In this document: one piece after another, positions 51,847-63,363 of the stretch
Layout of the letters: each line of letters begins with the position of its first letter
Position numbering within the stretch: position 1 is the first letter of the stretch
DNA from: Circinella umbellata
Lineage: Eukaryota > Mucoromycota > Mucoromycetes > Mucorales > Lichtheimiaceae
DNA: 64,000 bases
NCBI GenBank assembly: GCA_025093555.1
Contig: JAIWNF010000033.1
Location: 124,001-188,000, forward strand
Direction: 5' to 3'
The notes under the pieces: generated by a model
The model's input: the letters and a program-made list of their open reading frames with translations, nothing else
Database searches by the model: none
What the model was told of the DNA's origin: nothing
Position numbers and translations under genes: made by a program

Positions 51847-52383
51847 TAGTAAATAGCCATGTACATCATTCAACCTCTCTCATACACCCCTTCCATCTTC
51901 ATCAACATATCATATAATAAGCAAAGAGTACTTTTTTTTTTGCAATATATCACTTTTATATATATATATATAATATTTTATATTTATAGTTATTTACTTA
52001 TATAATTAGTAGTAATGGATGATATTCGTATACAAATTGTAACTATCTCATATACAAAAAAAAAAGAATAATTGAAAAATCAAATGTGTTATTTGAGGAA
52101 TCTTTGAATAAAGGAGGTTTTAGTAAGTGTGAATGAAGAAAGAGAAAGTATGTGAGTGAGAGAGAGTGAGAAAGATGGGGGGGAGGGAAAGAGAGATAGT
52201 TTAAAAAAATATAGTAGTAAAGGCAGTAATAATAAGAAAAAAAATATTCGGTAATGGAATAATTTTGTAAAGATGGAGTGTCTGAGCGGAAGTGCGGATG
52301 TTATTTGTTGCTTTTGTTTTCATTTGTTATAGTTTTCATGAAAGTATATTATTGTCGTTGTTATTGTTTACAGGTTTGTATTA
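51847..52383. other. Convergent intergenic spacer
   Basis: Shared 3' flank of Rab4 (+) and the Bem1-like gene (-). It has purine-rich gaga tracts near 52135-52200 and a TA run near 51958-51970. No gene is seen. Confidence 0.5.
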
Positions 52384-54738
52384 CTATATTCGCTGCGCAT
52401 AAACGGTCAATTTACCCAACTTTATAGCAGATGCAAAAGCTTCTTCCATATCCATTTCATCTTCTAATGGAAGACTATCCCCACTTCCTTCATTCTTGTA
52501 TCTCAATGCAACATCGAAGCCAAGTCGATCGTGTACTTTGGCACATAACTGATCCAATGTACTGTCTGCTGGTACTTTGATAGCAAAAATATCGTCTTTA
52601 TGAACAATCTTGAGTTTTACTGTACTTTTTGTTGCACTTGTTGCTGTCAATCCACTTTGAGTTTTCACAGGTGTTGCTGTAGAAGAAGAAAGTGAAGCTG
52701 TCACTGAAGAAGAAGAAGTAGGCTGTGGTAATTGTTGTTGCTGTGGCGGTAATGATTGATCTTCTGGTTGTGATTGAATAACACCCAATCGTGGATCATA
52801 ATCTGTTTCAATATCACCTTCATGTATACCAAAAAGTTGACTTTGTACAAGTGAACTTTCGGATAGGTATCGTGGTAAAGTCAAAAGTTCTCGACAATAT
52901 TTATCAAGATCTCGTTGTCGTTCAGCTGAAACATATTGGAATCGGGGGTAAAAGGTTATTATTACCAAAAAATATTTTTTTAATTGAAGAAAAAACAGAA
53001 AAAAAAATTGACAGTAATTTCCTTATGATATTATAAAAACAAATATTCAAATGAATATATTAAACTTACCTGTTATATCTTCATCTACATCAGTTAGAGG
53101 ACCGGGCATGTATGGTAGTATTCGTTCTCGATCAGCTTTTCCAGCTTCCAACGGAAAATCATTGAGAAGGCTGATTTGGAAATCATAAAAATCTAGACCA
53201 GAAATATTTTTTTAGATCACTTTTTTTTTTCTTGTCCATTACTTCTTTAACCTCTTGCCGACCTTTTAGTCTTTTTTTCTCATAAATATAGTATTTATAT
53301 ATAGAAAGAAAACTATTTTATAATATGTTTCTCGGACTTTCTTTTTTCTCTATACTCTCTCTGTCTCCTTTTTTTTTGTTTCGTGACAAAATTGTTATAC
53401 CTTCATATAAACGGTATAGTACCCGATGTCGTCCATTATTTAATCGCGCGTATACAATAAACCAGTATTGATCGCCTTCCAGGATATAAGAATCAATGAC
53501 AGCAGCTTCTACCATAGGTCGATCCGAGCGTGTACTGCGACTTTCTCTTGGTGATGTCCCTGAATGAGCAGATGTTCTTTCAGTAGGAGGATCTAATGAT
53601 GATACTTGAGCCAAATGCTGCATTCCATAACTATCCAAGATAGTATCTGGATGCTGGTCATTATTTGTTTGAATCCCATCATCCAATAACCCCTGCTGTC
53701 GCGCTTTCATAATTCGATCCGAGGTAGCCGAAGAGATCGATGAAGAAGGAGATTCACTAAACCCAGATCGTAAAAGATGTTGTTGATAATTATTTTGCTG
53801 TTGTTTATTATTATCCATAGAACCCAAAGAAATACTTGTAGCTTCGTACCCTTGTGTCATTTTTTTCCATTCCTCTACTCGAGGTATCGGTGCAGCTGTG
53901 TGCATCATATCTACATTCGTAATTGCTTTTCCAGTAACCGCGTCTCGTACTTCAACAAATGATACAGGGATCAAACCTGGACCACCTAACCGACCAATAG
54001 GTTTAGCAACAAACCATTCTTGATTCGATTGAGCAATCACAATAATAGGTTCTCCTGCTTTTGCATCTAATTCATCCGATCGTTCAGCTTGAAAATCATA
54101 AAGAACAACACCATAAAGTGGTTGCATCTTTTTTGCTATATAAAAAATTATAAATAAAGTTTTTGTTTACAGTTATCGTGTCAAAAAAAAAAAAAGAAAA
54201 GATAGAATTATTATTATTTAACAATAAAAAATAAAAAATAAAGATAAAAATAAAGTGAAGGGGATAAAAGCATAATCAGATTTATCTTCCTCTAGTTACC
54301 CAGGGTATTATTTGCTCCTTCAAGGTCATGGTCGATGAATCCGGAATCTGCTTTTTGTGGCTGTACTTGTTGTTGCTGTTGTGGTGGTGGTGATTGTGGT
54401 TGAGCTACAGTCAAGTTACGTTCTGATTTATCAAGAACCTGAAAATAACTGACAGGAACAATGCCTTTTGAACTTGTGGCTGGATTACAAGCTTCAAACC
54501 AATGCTCGTCATTTTCTCGACCTGTTACGTGAAAAAAATCACCCTGTTTAAATGAAAGTTCATGAGGTCCTTGTGCTTGATAATCGTAAAGTGCCTTGAT
54601 GATCTTTTTCGGCGCTGATATTGAAGAATGAAAGGTGGTTGGATGGGTTAATGGAGTTGAAATCTTATTTTTGACAAGAGAACGTCGAGCCGATCGTAAA
54701 TTTCGTGGTGGTTTGACTTTTTCTTTTGAAAGATGCAT
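52384..54738 (-). CDS. BEM1: Bem1/Scd2-like polarity scaffold (SH3-SH3-PX-PB1)
   Basis: Bem1-type proteins link Cdc42, its GEF Cdc24 and PAK kinases at growth sites. Minus-strand exons are 54738-54300, 54135-53401, 53192-53070 and 52925-52384, totalling 1839 nt for 612 residues. SH3-1 lies at about residues 44-102 (IIKALYDYQAQGPHELSFKQGD). SH3-2 lies at about 150-212 (YGVVLYDFQAERSDELDAKAGE ends in GLIPVSFVEV). A Ser/Gln-rich linker follows. The PX domain spans about 350-465 (YWFIVYARLNNGRHRVLYRLYEG joined across an intron to FYDFQISLLNDFP). The C-terminal PB1 domain (about 530-612) has the acidic OPCA-type motif region (LEDEMDMEEAF). This order is diagnostic. Poly-Gln and poly-Ser linkers separate the domains. 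The start is the first ATG, followed by a basic segment. Confidence 0.93.
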
Positions 54739-56468
54739 CTTTTTTTTTTTCTTTTTAAAAAATTATTAAAAAAAAATGGAAAAAAAAGAAAAGAAGTTGT
54801 TTCTTTCTCGAGTGAAAAGATAAAAAGAAAAAAAGGAAACTAGTTGAAAGACAAGAAAAAAAAAACTGAGACTAAAGAAGAGCTAGAATCAAGGCGAGGT
54901 TTTTGGTTTGGGTAGCGGGGAACAAGTGAAAAGAAGAGCTTATTAAAGTGGTTAATCTTTTTTTTTACTTTTGAGTATATATAAAACGCAAGTGTAACGT
55001 TATATAAAAAAAAAGAGAGTTAAGGTAGGTCAAAGCTCTTTTCGCCAAGTCATTTTCTTTATTCCAATTTATTACATTGTTTTTATGCTCCTTAATTCCT
55101 TTATTTCTTTATTATCATTTCATGTTTGTATATTAATTATATCGCACATATGGACCTTTGTATATATATATATATATACACGCCCTCCCTCTCCCTCTGA
55201 ATATATCGCTATAAATCAAATATAGTCAGCATCAATCATCCAAAAAAAAGGCGCTATGACCTTCTCTAAATATTGTTACTAGGCAACAAGTTTTAGTTAC
55301 ACGAAAATTTTATTGATCCAATCATAATAAGTTCTTCATGGTGAAACGAGAGCTTTAATCAAATTCAATAACAATGGCGCCCAAAATTTTCTATAAGTAT
55401 TGTTATACAATACTTGTATTTTTTGTCCATCTCAATATACGGAGCTTTCCTCAGAGTGTCGGAGAGTAAGGTTAAAGTGCGTAATAGGATGAAGCATCTA
55501 ATTGTGTGATGTGCACGAAAGTCGTGTTATGTAGCTCAACTCACTCTTTTCCTTAACCGGGAGGATTGCACAAACAGAATGTGATGTATAATGTAAACAG
55601 ACATGTGGACAAAATAATATTTTATTTGAAGTTGCTTTGTAAGTGAATGAAAGCTTTTCCTTCTATCTGCATTTTTTATAAACAAAGAAAAAAAAATATA
55701 AATATAATTTATATCACTACATGTTTATTCTTCACATCATTATAATGATAAAAAAACAGAAATTATCATAGAAGTTGGTGGACGCCACTGTGATCAACAA
55801 CACAATCTTATAGTGGAATAACTTTATAATTGTAAACACTTTTTGTTCAGGAGAAACCAAATTTTTCATTTCCAGGAACACAAAATCTTCGCGCCTTTTT
55901 CTTGTGTAGTTATCCGGGCACCAAATTTCAATCCCAACCTCGCATCATCTGGTTTAATCCCATTTTTTTTTTTTTTTTACTCCTCTTTTCATTTCTTTTC
56001 AATACAAAAAATATATTCTTATCGACAAAAGATAATATAAATTCAAGGTAAAACTGAGTAGTATAGGAACTATTTATAATATATAATGTCTAGAACCTTA
56101 TTACCCATATAATCATAAACCATTCATCTTGTTCCACTTTTTTTATTCTATATGTATATATTTTTTTTAAATATTGTTAATTAAAATCACTGTCACCATA
56201 TTATTCCATATTACCAAATTATTCTGCTGTTTTTATATTACGCCGCCATATCATCCATCTTATAAACAAACTGGCCGTACTTTCTTCTTTCTTTTTTTAA
56301 TTCCATTATTTCTCTTTCTTTCTGTGTCTGTGTGTCTATTTGGTATATATATATATATATATATATATCTGTGTAAAATCAAATTTGCGTTGCTCAAAAA
56401 TAATAGAGCTCTTTCACTTTTCTTTCACTTTCCCTTCTTTTTCTGTGTATTTCTTTTTTTAAAAAAAA
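54739..56468. other. Divergent 1.7-kb intergenic region
   Basis: Upstream regions of the Bem1-like gene (-) and the intronless gene (+). It holds purine tracts (54770-54880), a (TA)n run at 56344-56368 and pyrimidine-rich sequence just before 56469. A block at 55440-55590 is less AT-rich but has no coding frame and no tRNA-like structure that I could fold. Confidence 0.45.
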
Positions 56469-59315
56469 ATGCTGCGGATACCAGCAAACACTGTTCCTGA
56501 CGACCAAGAACTAGAAAAGGAACCTAGCAACAATAACAACAATGCGATACAACCTAAAACAACATTTCAAAATTCTTCCCACATTACTTTAAACAACGAG
56601 AACAGTTCAACATTAAACTCACCTCGACCTCAGTCAACACTGTCTTATTTATCTAAAAAGGCTTCACCTCCTACTTCTTCTCACCATCCATGGCCACCTC
56701 AACGCATGTCACAAAGTAGCGGACATTTCAATGTTGACCTTCCAAGGTCACACGCAGAAACTGGATTGCATAAACTAGCACAATCCCAAGATTATCAAAG
56801 CATGCATAGTAGTACAATTGACCATCAATCACTTATGGACGCATTAAACTCTGATTCTGACCAAGAACAACGACAACCTTACCATGGAAGGAGAAAGCGT
56901 GGTATTGTTGGCGAACAACAAGAACAGAGAGGACAGAGAGGACAGAGAGGTTCTCAATATTCGACTACAACTACTGATGACGATGATTCTTTTGATAGGG
57001 ATTCAATTGAACTAGCCGCGAGCAGTGGAAATAGTGATAACGAAGATGGTCATAGAAAAAATAGCTACAGTAACAACGGTGATCATGATGATGATGATGA
57101 CGATTTGATGGTTGAAAATGTTGGTTCAGAGACTCTTATGGAGCTCCTTGAAGCACAAAAAGATTTGGAACAACAAATGCGTGCTATTGAACAACAAGAA
57201 AATGATAACGAAGAATATCAAGAAAATAATAATGATGATGAACAAGATAAGGAAGAAAAAGAAGAAGGGATGGAAGAGAAAAGAGAATTTGAAATGCCTA
57301 CATTTATTCGAGTACTTTATATGGGTTCAGCATCAGAAAGGGATAAAAGAATTTTTTTGAAAAAAATATCTCAAGCCTTTGCTACATTATTTTATAATGA
57401 CACTCCATCATGGTTACGAAATCCCAAGATGTTCAAGGAAAGAAAGCATCATTTATTACTTATGAGTCTCGTACCCCCTGATATTGACGAAAAAGAAGAA
57501 CAAGAAAACTTGATTGAGACTTGTGAAGATAACGGATTATCAATTATTGAGGCAGATTTCACTTGGTCGACGACTATTGCCATGGAAACTGACCATTATC
57601 TGAGTTCAATGATTGAAGAATATATTTGGTTACAATGCGAATCAGCAAGACAAGATCTAACGAGTTTGAAAAAAAAGACCTCTATACATAATTCTTATGA
57701 TCATGAAAATATCAATAGCGACAAATTTGACGGTTTTGTTTATCCAGATAAAGCACCTAATGGAATTGACCTTTGTGTATATTTTTATAATGGTAGCAAC
57801 AATGACAAGAAGAAAAACAGAATCGAGGAGGATTTGATCATTTTATGGCGTCTTAAAAAGTTGGGGATTCCTATTATGCCTATACTATCCGGAGAAGCGA
57901 ATATTACTACTTCATCAACAACACCATCATCATCATCATCAAGAACATCGAAATCTCGTTCTCAATACCATTATCAATTTCACAATTATCATCAACCATC
58001 ATCAAGATCCTTGTCCACTTCTACTGCTCCTACTAGTACTACTACTACTAATACCTCTACCACTTCTTCTCCCTTGAGCACACCTACAACATTTACTTCT
58101 AGACCTACTATGGATGAACATCGTACACAATTTGCTGATTTGCTTGCTCGATACAAGATTCGATGTGTTGATTTATCCTTAGCTAAATTAGATGTGGGAC
58201 GACCCCCATCCTTTCAAAAAAGAAGGAGATCATCATGTTATTATTCGCCCACAAGCACTAATGATACCATTACTCATGGACTTGAAGAACGGTTAGGAAA
58301 AGATTGGGCAACATCAAGTATGACAAGTCCAGCGCCCTATCAAATTTTAACAATTGACCAATTTGCTGCATTGGATCGTCAAATTGTGTTCTCTATATTA
58401 AAGCAATCTCGCCAAAAAGCAATTAAGAGAGAAAAAGTAATATATGCAATACAAAAGGAAGAGGAACAAGAACAACAACGTCAGTCGGCGATAACGACGA
58501 TGAAAAACTATAATAACTATCATAGAACCATGTCATACATGACAACGACCGATTCATCATCATCATGGATTGTCACTTCTGTTGGAAACATTTTTATGAA
58601 TTCAAATAGAAGGTTGTTTCAACATCTCCAAATTCGATTTTGTACTTCTCTGTTTGTTGTTTTGGTGATTATTGGTACAATATTGATACGTTTTGATTTT
58701 CTTTCATCATCATCACTCCAAAAAACTGACATTATAAAAAACCATGGTGACAAACCATGGAATTTAACGGCAGTAATTGGTATGACAACTAGTCAAGGTG
58801 ATGATGGCATTTTGAAACAATCTTTATCATTTATTGTTGAATTAGGTGATGATATAAAAAATGAAAAAGGAGAGGAAAATGTTCAACAACAATTGACATT
58901 ATCAACGTCATCGTCATCGTCATCAAAAGATGATAATACGAATCGATATGAATGCAAGGTGGCGTTACCATCCTATTTATCCCAAGCCCCTATATCCCCT
59001 TTGGCAAAACTGGATATCCAGTTCCCATACCCGGTTAACTTTACACAACTTGATTTTCAATGTCCATTAATAAGTCTTTCTGAATGGCAGGTCTCTTTGG
59101 AAAACGAAAGCAAGAGATCCTATTCTACTGTTACTACTGGCGAAACTATGAAAGCAAGTAGTAGCAGTGGTAGTGATATTATAAATGGTGATGAGCAACA
59201 ACAAAAAAGGTCAAGACAAAAGACCCAAGGTGGATATTGGGAACATATATTTCATACTACTAATTATTTATTACACCATCAGACAAAAATACTTAATCTA
59301 GTATTCAACAGTTGA
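56469..59315 (+). CDS. Intronless 948-residue membrane protein, family not recognised
   Basis: A single uninterrupted frame of 948 codons. The first about 275 residues are low-complexity (Asn, Ser, Gln, His, then Asp/Glu runs). A globular part spans about 278-480 (FIRVLYMGSASERDKRIFLKK, HHLLLMSLVPPDIDEKEEQE, GLSIIEADFTWSTT, GIDLCVYFYNGS, LIILWRLKKLGIPIMPILSGE). After a long Ser/Thr linker, a conserved-looking helix region (DRQIVFSILKQSRQKAI) precedes one membrane helix at about 720-740 (FCTSLFVVLVIIGTILIRF). A Ser-rich non-cytosolic tail follows. The order beta strand, helix, DLCVYF, then IPIMPILSG loosely recalls septin/dynamin-type GTPase folds. No GKS/T P-loop is present, so if related it is degenerate. 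No function is assigned. Confidence 0.75.
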   Translation: MLRIPANTVPDDQELEKEPSNNNNNAIQPKTTFQNSSHITLNNENSSTLNSPRPQSTLSYLSKKASPPTSSHHPWPPQRMSQSSGHFNVDLPRSHAETGLHKLAQSQDYQSMHSSTIDHQSLMDALNSDSDQEQRQPYHGRRKRGIVGEQQEQRGQRGQRGSQYSTTTTDDDDSFDRDSIELAASSGNSDNEDGHRKNSYSNNGDHDDDDDDLMVENVGSETLMELLEAQKDLEQQMRAIEQQENDNEEYQENNNDDEQDKEEKEEGMEEKREFEMPTFIRVLYMGSASERDKRIFLKKISQAFATLFYNDTPSWLRNPKMFKERKHHLLLMSLVPPDIDEKEEQENLIETCEDNGLSIIEADFTWSTTIAMETDHYLSSMIEEYIWLQCESARQDLTSLKKKTSIHNSYDHENINSDKFDGFVYPDKAPNGIDLCVYFYNGSNNDKKKNRIEEDLIILWRLKKLGIPIMPILSGEANITTSSTTPSSSSSRTSKSRSQYHYQFHNYHQPSSRSLSTSTAPTSTTTTNTSTTSSPLSTPTTFTSRPTMDEHRTQFADLLARYKIRCVDLSLAKLDVGRPPSFQKRRRSSCYYSPTSTNDTITHGLEERLGKDWATSSMTSPAPYQILTIDQFAALDRQIVFSILKQSRQKAIKREKVIYAIQKEEEQEQQRQSAITTMKNYNNYHRTMSYMTTTDSSSSWIVTSVGNIFMNSNRRLFQHLQIRFCTSLFVVLVIIGTILIRFDFLSSSSLQKTDIIKNHGDKPWNLTAVIGMTTSQGDDGILKQSLSFIVELGDDIKNEKGEENVQQQLTLSTSSSSSSKDDNTNRYECKVALPSYLSQAPISPLAKLDIQFPYPVNFTQLDFQCPLISLSEWQVSLENESKRSYSTVTTGETMKASSSSGSDIINGDEQQQKRSRQKTQGGYWEHIFHTTNYLLHHQTKILNLVFNS

Positions 59316-60208
59316 ATAAAGTCTTTTTTTTATGAATTTTTTTTTTCAGATTAATATAAATATATACATAACATTATTACCCATTACAGGACACCAATGA
59401 TAAAATAAATAAATAAGTTATTTTGTTGAGTATACAGTATTCAATGGTATATTTACGTTCAAAAAGCATAACATGGAAAGTCAAAACCATTGTTTGTATG
59501 CTTGGTTCATTTAGAAGTGTCTTGTATAAATGATATATATGTGTCCACCCTAATCATATAAACTGGATACAGCATCCGTATGCACATTTAATAAAAAAAC
59601 TCGCATCTTTTATTTACTTTTCCAACAATACAAGTGACCACTTCTACAATACTATCAGCATCACCAACAATAGCAGTAAACATCCGCAGTTCATTTATCA
59701 GTAAGATAATAGTGATATCTACAGTACGTATGAAAGAAATAAAAAGAAAAATAACTCTTATTCTGTTTTACCTATACTACATACATCACATACGTAAATT
59801 TATACGTACCATCGCATGATAACAAAATGCTTTGTTCTTCTAAGTTTACACTTAGATATCAAATTATATTTATGTATATACACCAACAAATGTAATAAAT
59901 AAATATTTTATATTACTGTATAACAACATATAACCAAGCTATTAGTATTTCTTTAGTTGGTATTTTCGTTGCTAAGCAACATACAAAAATGTGGAGAAAA
60001 TCGAAAGTTGTCAAAACACTTTCTGTACCACTTTGAAAAAATTGCATAAGTTTTATTTGTGACTTATTTATCTTCCGCATATCTTTTCAAGAAAAAAAGA
60101 AAATTACAGCTGACTTTTTTTTTTTGAACCTCTAAAAACTTTTTTTGGCAATTCCTTCTTTTTTTTTTTAACGATCAATAATAATCCAACCAAGAATAAA
60201 AACGAATT
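59316..60208. other. Intergenic, no gene recognised
   Basis: AT-rich spacer. The last about 100 bases before 60209 contain T-runs and are the likely NOG2 promoter. Short open frames show no protein pattern. Confidence 0.45.
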
Positions 60209-62669
60209 ATGGGTCAATTCAAAAAAGAAAAAGCTAGAGTTGCCCGATCGAAAGAAGCTGGTGATGATCGTGCCACCAACCTTCGTGTTAAGGGTGAAAA
60301 CTTTTATCGAGATGCTAAAAAGTTGAAATACATTAACATGTTAAAAAGTGGCAAACCCATTCGTAATGCTGCTGGCAAGATTATTCAAGCTGCCGATTTT
60401 CAAAGTACCGAAACCAAAACCGCTCGTGTTGCTCCTAATCGTAAATGGTTCGGTAAGTTTTCATATATGTATAGATAGAATTAAGATTCTTTTCTTTTTT
60501 GAATAGTGCGGGAAAGACAGGGGAAATGAAGGGACCTTAGATCTAAAAGACTGAAATATAGCAGTTTATTGATAACAAAGAACAAACACTAATAATAATA
60601 ATAATTTAATAACAATACTCTAGGTAATACCCGAGTAATTGGACAAAAAGCTTTAGAAGATTTCCGAGAATCACTTGGTGCAAAGATCAATGACCCATAT
60701 CAAATCCTTTTAAAACAGAACAAACTTCCAATGTCATTATTACAAGATCCTACCAAACAAAATCGTATGCATATTTTAGAAACTGAATCTTTTTCAACAA
60801 CTTTTGGTAATAAATCTCAACGTAAGAAGCCTAAACTTGAAATTGGTTCGATGGAAGAACTTATGTCTCGAGTAGATGAAACACAAGGTAATAAATAACT
60901 GAAAATGTTTTCAATTAAAGCTCGTTATGAAAATCGTTACAACTTTATATATAGATGAGAAAGAGAACTAACAATTTATTTATCTAAAAAATCTTTTTTT
61001 TCTAGATAACTATCAATCAGTCAAAGATACTAGTTTGTTGGCAAATAAAGAAAAAGACTACACAGATGAAGCCCGTGCTTGGTATTTACAAGCTGGTCAA
61101 TCAAAACGTATTTGGAACGAATTATATAAGGTCATTGATTCATCCGATGTTATTATTCATGTTCTCGACGCTCGTGATCCTTTGGGCACTCGTTGTCGAA
61201 AGATTGAAAACTTTATTCGTAAAGAAAAACCACACAAGCATCTTATTTTCGTTTTAAACAAATGTGATTTGATCCCTCCATGGGCTACCGTAAGTAACCT
61301 TTTTTTTTTATTTTGCGAATAAAAAGCAAAAAAAAAAAAAAAAAATTGAACTAAACTAAACTAAATGTATTGATATAAATTTGTTTTAGTCGAAATGGGT
61401 CTCTACCTTATCAAAAGATTACCCCACGCTCGCTTTCCATGCTTCCATCAACAATTCATTCGGTAAAGGTTCTTTGATTCAACTTTTACGACAATTCTCC
61501 AGCTTACACACCGATAAGAAACAAATTCAAGTTGGTTTTATTGGTTATCCTAATACCGGTAAATCATCCATTATTAATACATTGAAGGCCAAAAAAGTGT
61601 GTACTGTCGCCCCTATCCCTGGTGAAACCAAGGTTTGGCAATATATTACTTTAATGAAACGTATTTATTTGATCGATTGTCCTGGTGTTGTTCCTCCTAA
61701 TCCAGATGATAATGAAACTGATATCATTTTGAAGGGATCTGTAAGTAGTATACTTTTTTTTATAAACAACAAATAACTTGCTTCAACTGACTTATCTAAT
61801 CAATTGAATTTGTTTTGTTTTAAATTTAAATATAGGTACGTGTGGAAAATGTACCTAATCCTGAAGATAATATACCGACTATTATGGAACGTGTACGAAA
61901 AGAATATATTCAACGTACTTATGACATTAAAGACTGGAAAGATCCAACTGATTTCTTGGAACAATTGGCTCGTAAAACCGGTAAATTGCAAAAGAAGGGT
62001 GAACCTGATTTCCATAACACTGCTATGATGGTATTACACGATTGGCTTCGTGGTCGATTACCTTATTACGTTCCACCTCCTGAGGCAGAAAGACCAACTG
62101 AAGAAAAAGAAGAAGAGAAAGAAGAACCAAAGAACAATGTTCGTGTTGATCAAATCTTTAAAAATATTCAAGTTTCTGTCAAATATATGGAAGATGACAT
62201 GAAGAAGGAAGCTATTATTGAAAACACACCAAAAGAACAAGTAGAAGTTGAAGAAAAACAAGTAGAAAAGAACGAAGGTGAAGAAGAACCTACTGATTGG
62301 GATGAAATTTTTGAAAGTGTTGTTGGTGAAGAAGGTCCTGTTACCAAAGCACCTGTTATTGAAGGTGAAGAAGAAGAAAAAGATGAAGAAGAAGAAATTG
62401 ATAGCGAACTTGAAATGAGTGATATGGGTGAAGAAATACCCAGTGATGATGAAGATGAGGAAGCACCACGAAAAAAGAGTAAAGGACAACAAGAACAAAC
62501 AGAAGATGCATCATCCAAGAAAAAGAAGGCTGGTGTTCATTATTATGAAACTGCTAATGTTAAAAACCGTAATCGTAACAAGGTTAGACCTGATGAAAAC
62601 ACTAAGAAGGTATTAAATAGTCGATTGAAGGGATCTTCACAAGCAGGTCTTAAGCGCAAGAGACGATAG
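60209..62669 (+). CDS. NOG2: Nucleolar GTP-binding protein 2 (NOG2)
   Basis: NOG2/GNL2 is a circularly permuted GTPase on pre-60S ribosomes, acting as a placeholder before Nmd3 loading and export. Exons are 60209-60452, 60624-60887, 61006-61289, 61390-61740 and 61836-62669, totalling 1977 nt for 658 residues. The N-terminal NGP1NT domain shows [20 protein letters not shown] and [21 protein letters not shown]. Permuted G motifs come in the order DARDP, NKCD (G4, about residue 255), GYPNTGKSS (G1, about 316), PGETKVWQ and DCPG (G3, about 361). The C-terminus is long and strongly acidic ([14 protein letters not shown]), ending in a basic tail (GLKRKRR). The length is normal for fungi. Confidence 0.95.
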
Positions 62670-63363
62670 ACAAAAAAAATCATATTTTGTAAACAAAAAA
62701 ACCAAATTACATATAAAAAAATTACTATTTGCTTTATTTTATTTTCTTTTTCGTTTTTTTATTCTTTTTTAGCATCATAACACTTTCTTTTTTTATCTTT
62801 TTATATACATTATATATATATATATCATTTTGTCCCTTTTTTCTTATTATTTTTCTTTTGTATTATTATTAAAGTATCTCATTTTTTTTTTGCATCCAAT
62901 TCTTATGTATTTTATTTATTGTATGCATACCAAAAAAATGAATAATCATTTTCCAAGAATTGGCCAATTAAATTAAATTATTGAGCATCTTGTATAGTCA
63001 GCTGCTTTTTTGGGGGTTGGGGGGGGGAGAAAGGAAGCAAGCACCGCTAAAATTGATTGCTAAATCAATCCATACAACCCCTCTTTCAAATTTAGCAAAA
63101 GGTGAGACATGAAGAACTTATATGGAGAGTGGATGATTGTGATGTGTAAATTAGAGACGATATACGAAAAAACGAAAGCAAAGTTGATAGATGGATGAAT
63201 AAATAAATTCAATGGATGGATGAAATGGATGGATTTTTTTTTCTTCAACCTTTGAATACATCATTACTCACGAAATGAAACGAAAATGCATCTTTCAACT
63301 GAGCAAAAAAAAAAAAAAACAAATTCACTTACGATTAAAAATTAAATAAATTCATATCAACAG
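62670..63363. promoter_or_regulatory. Spacer, NOG2 3' flank and NAC alpha promoter
   Basis: A tatata tract at about 62809-62826 and a G-run near 63013-63029 are visible. A ggat/gaat tandem-like tract lies at about 63186-63235 upstream of the NAC alpha start. No gene is seen. Confidence 0.4.

Noticed and set aside
55440..55590. Possible structured RNA in a less AT-rich block
   Set aside because: No tRNA cloverleaf, snoRNA boxes or clear hairpins were found by eye.
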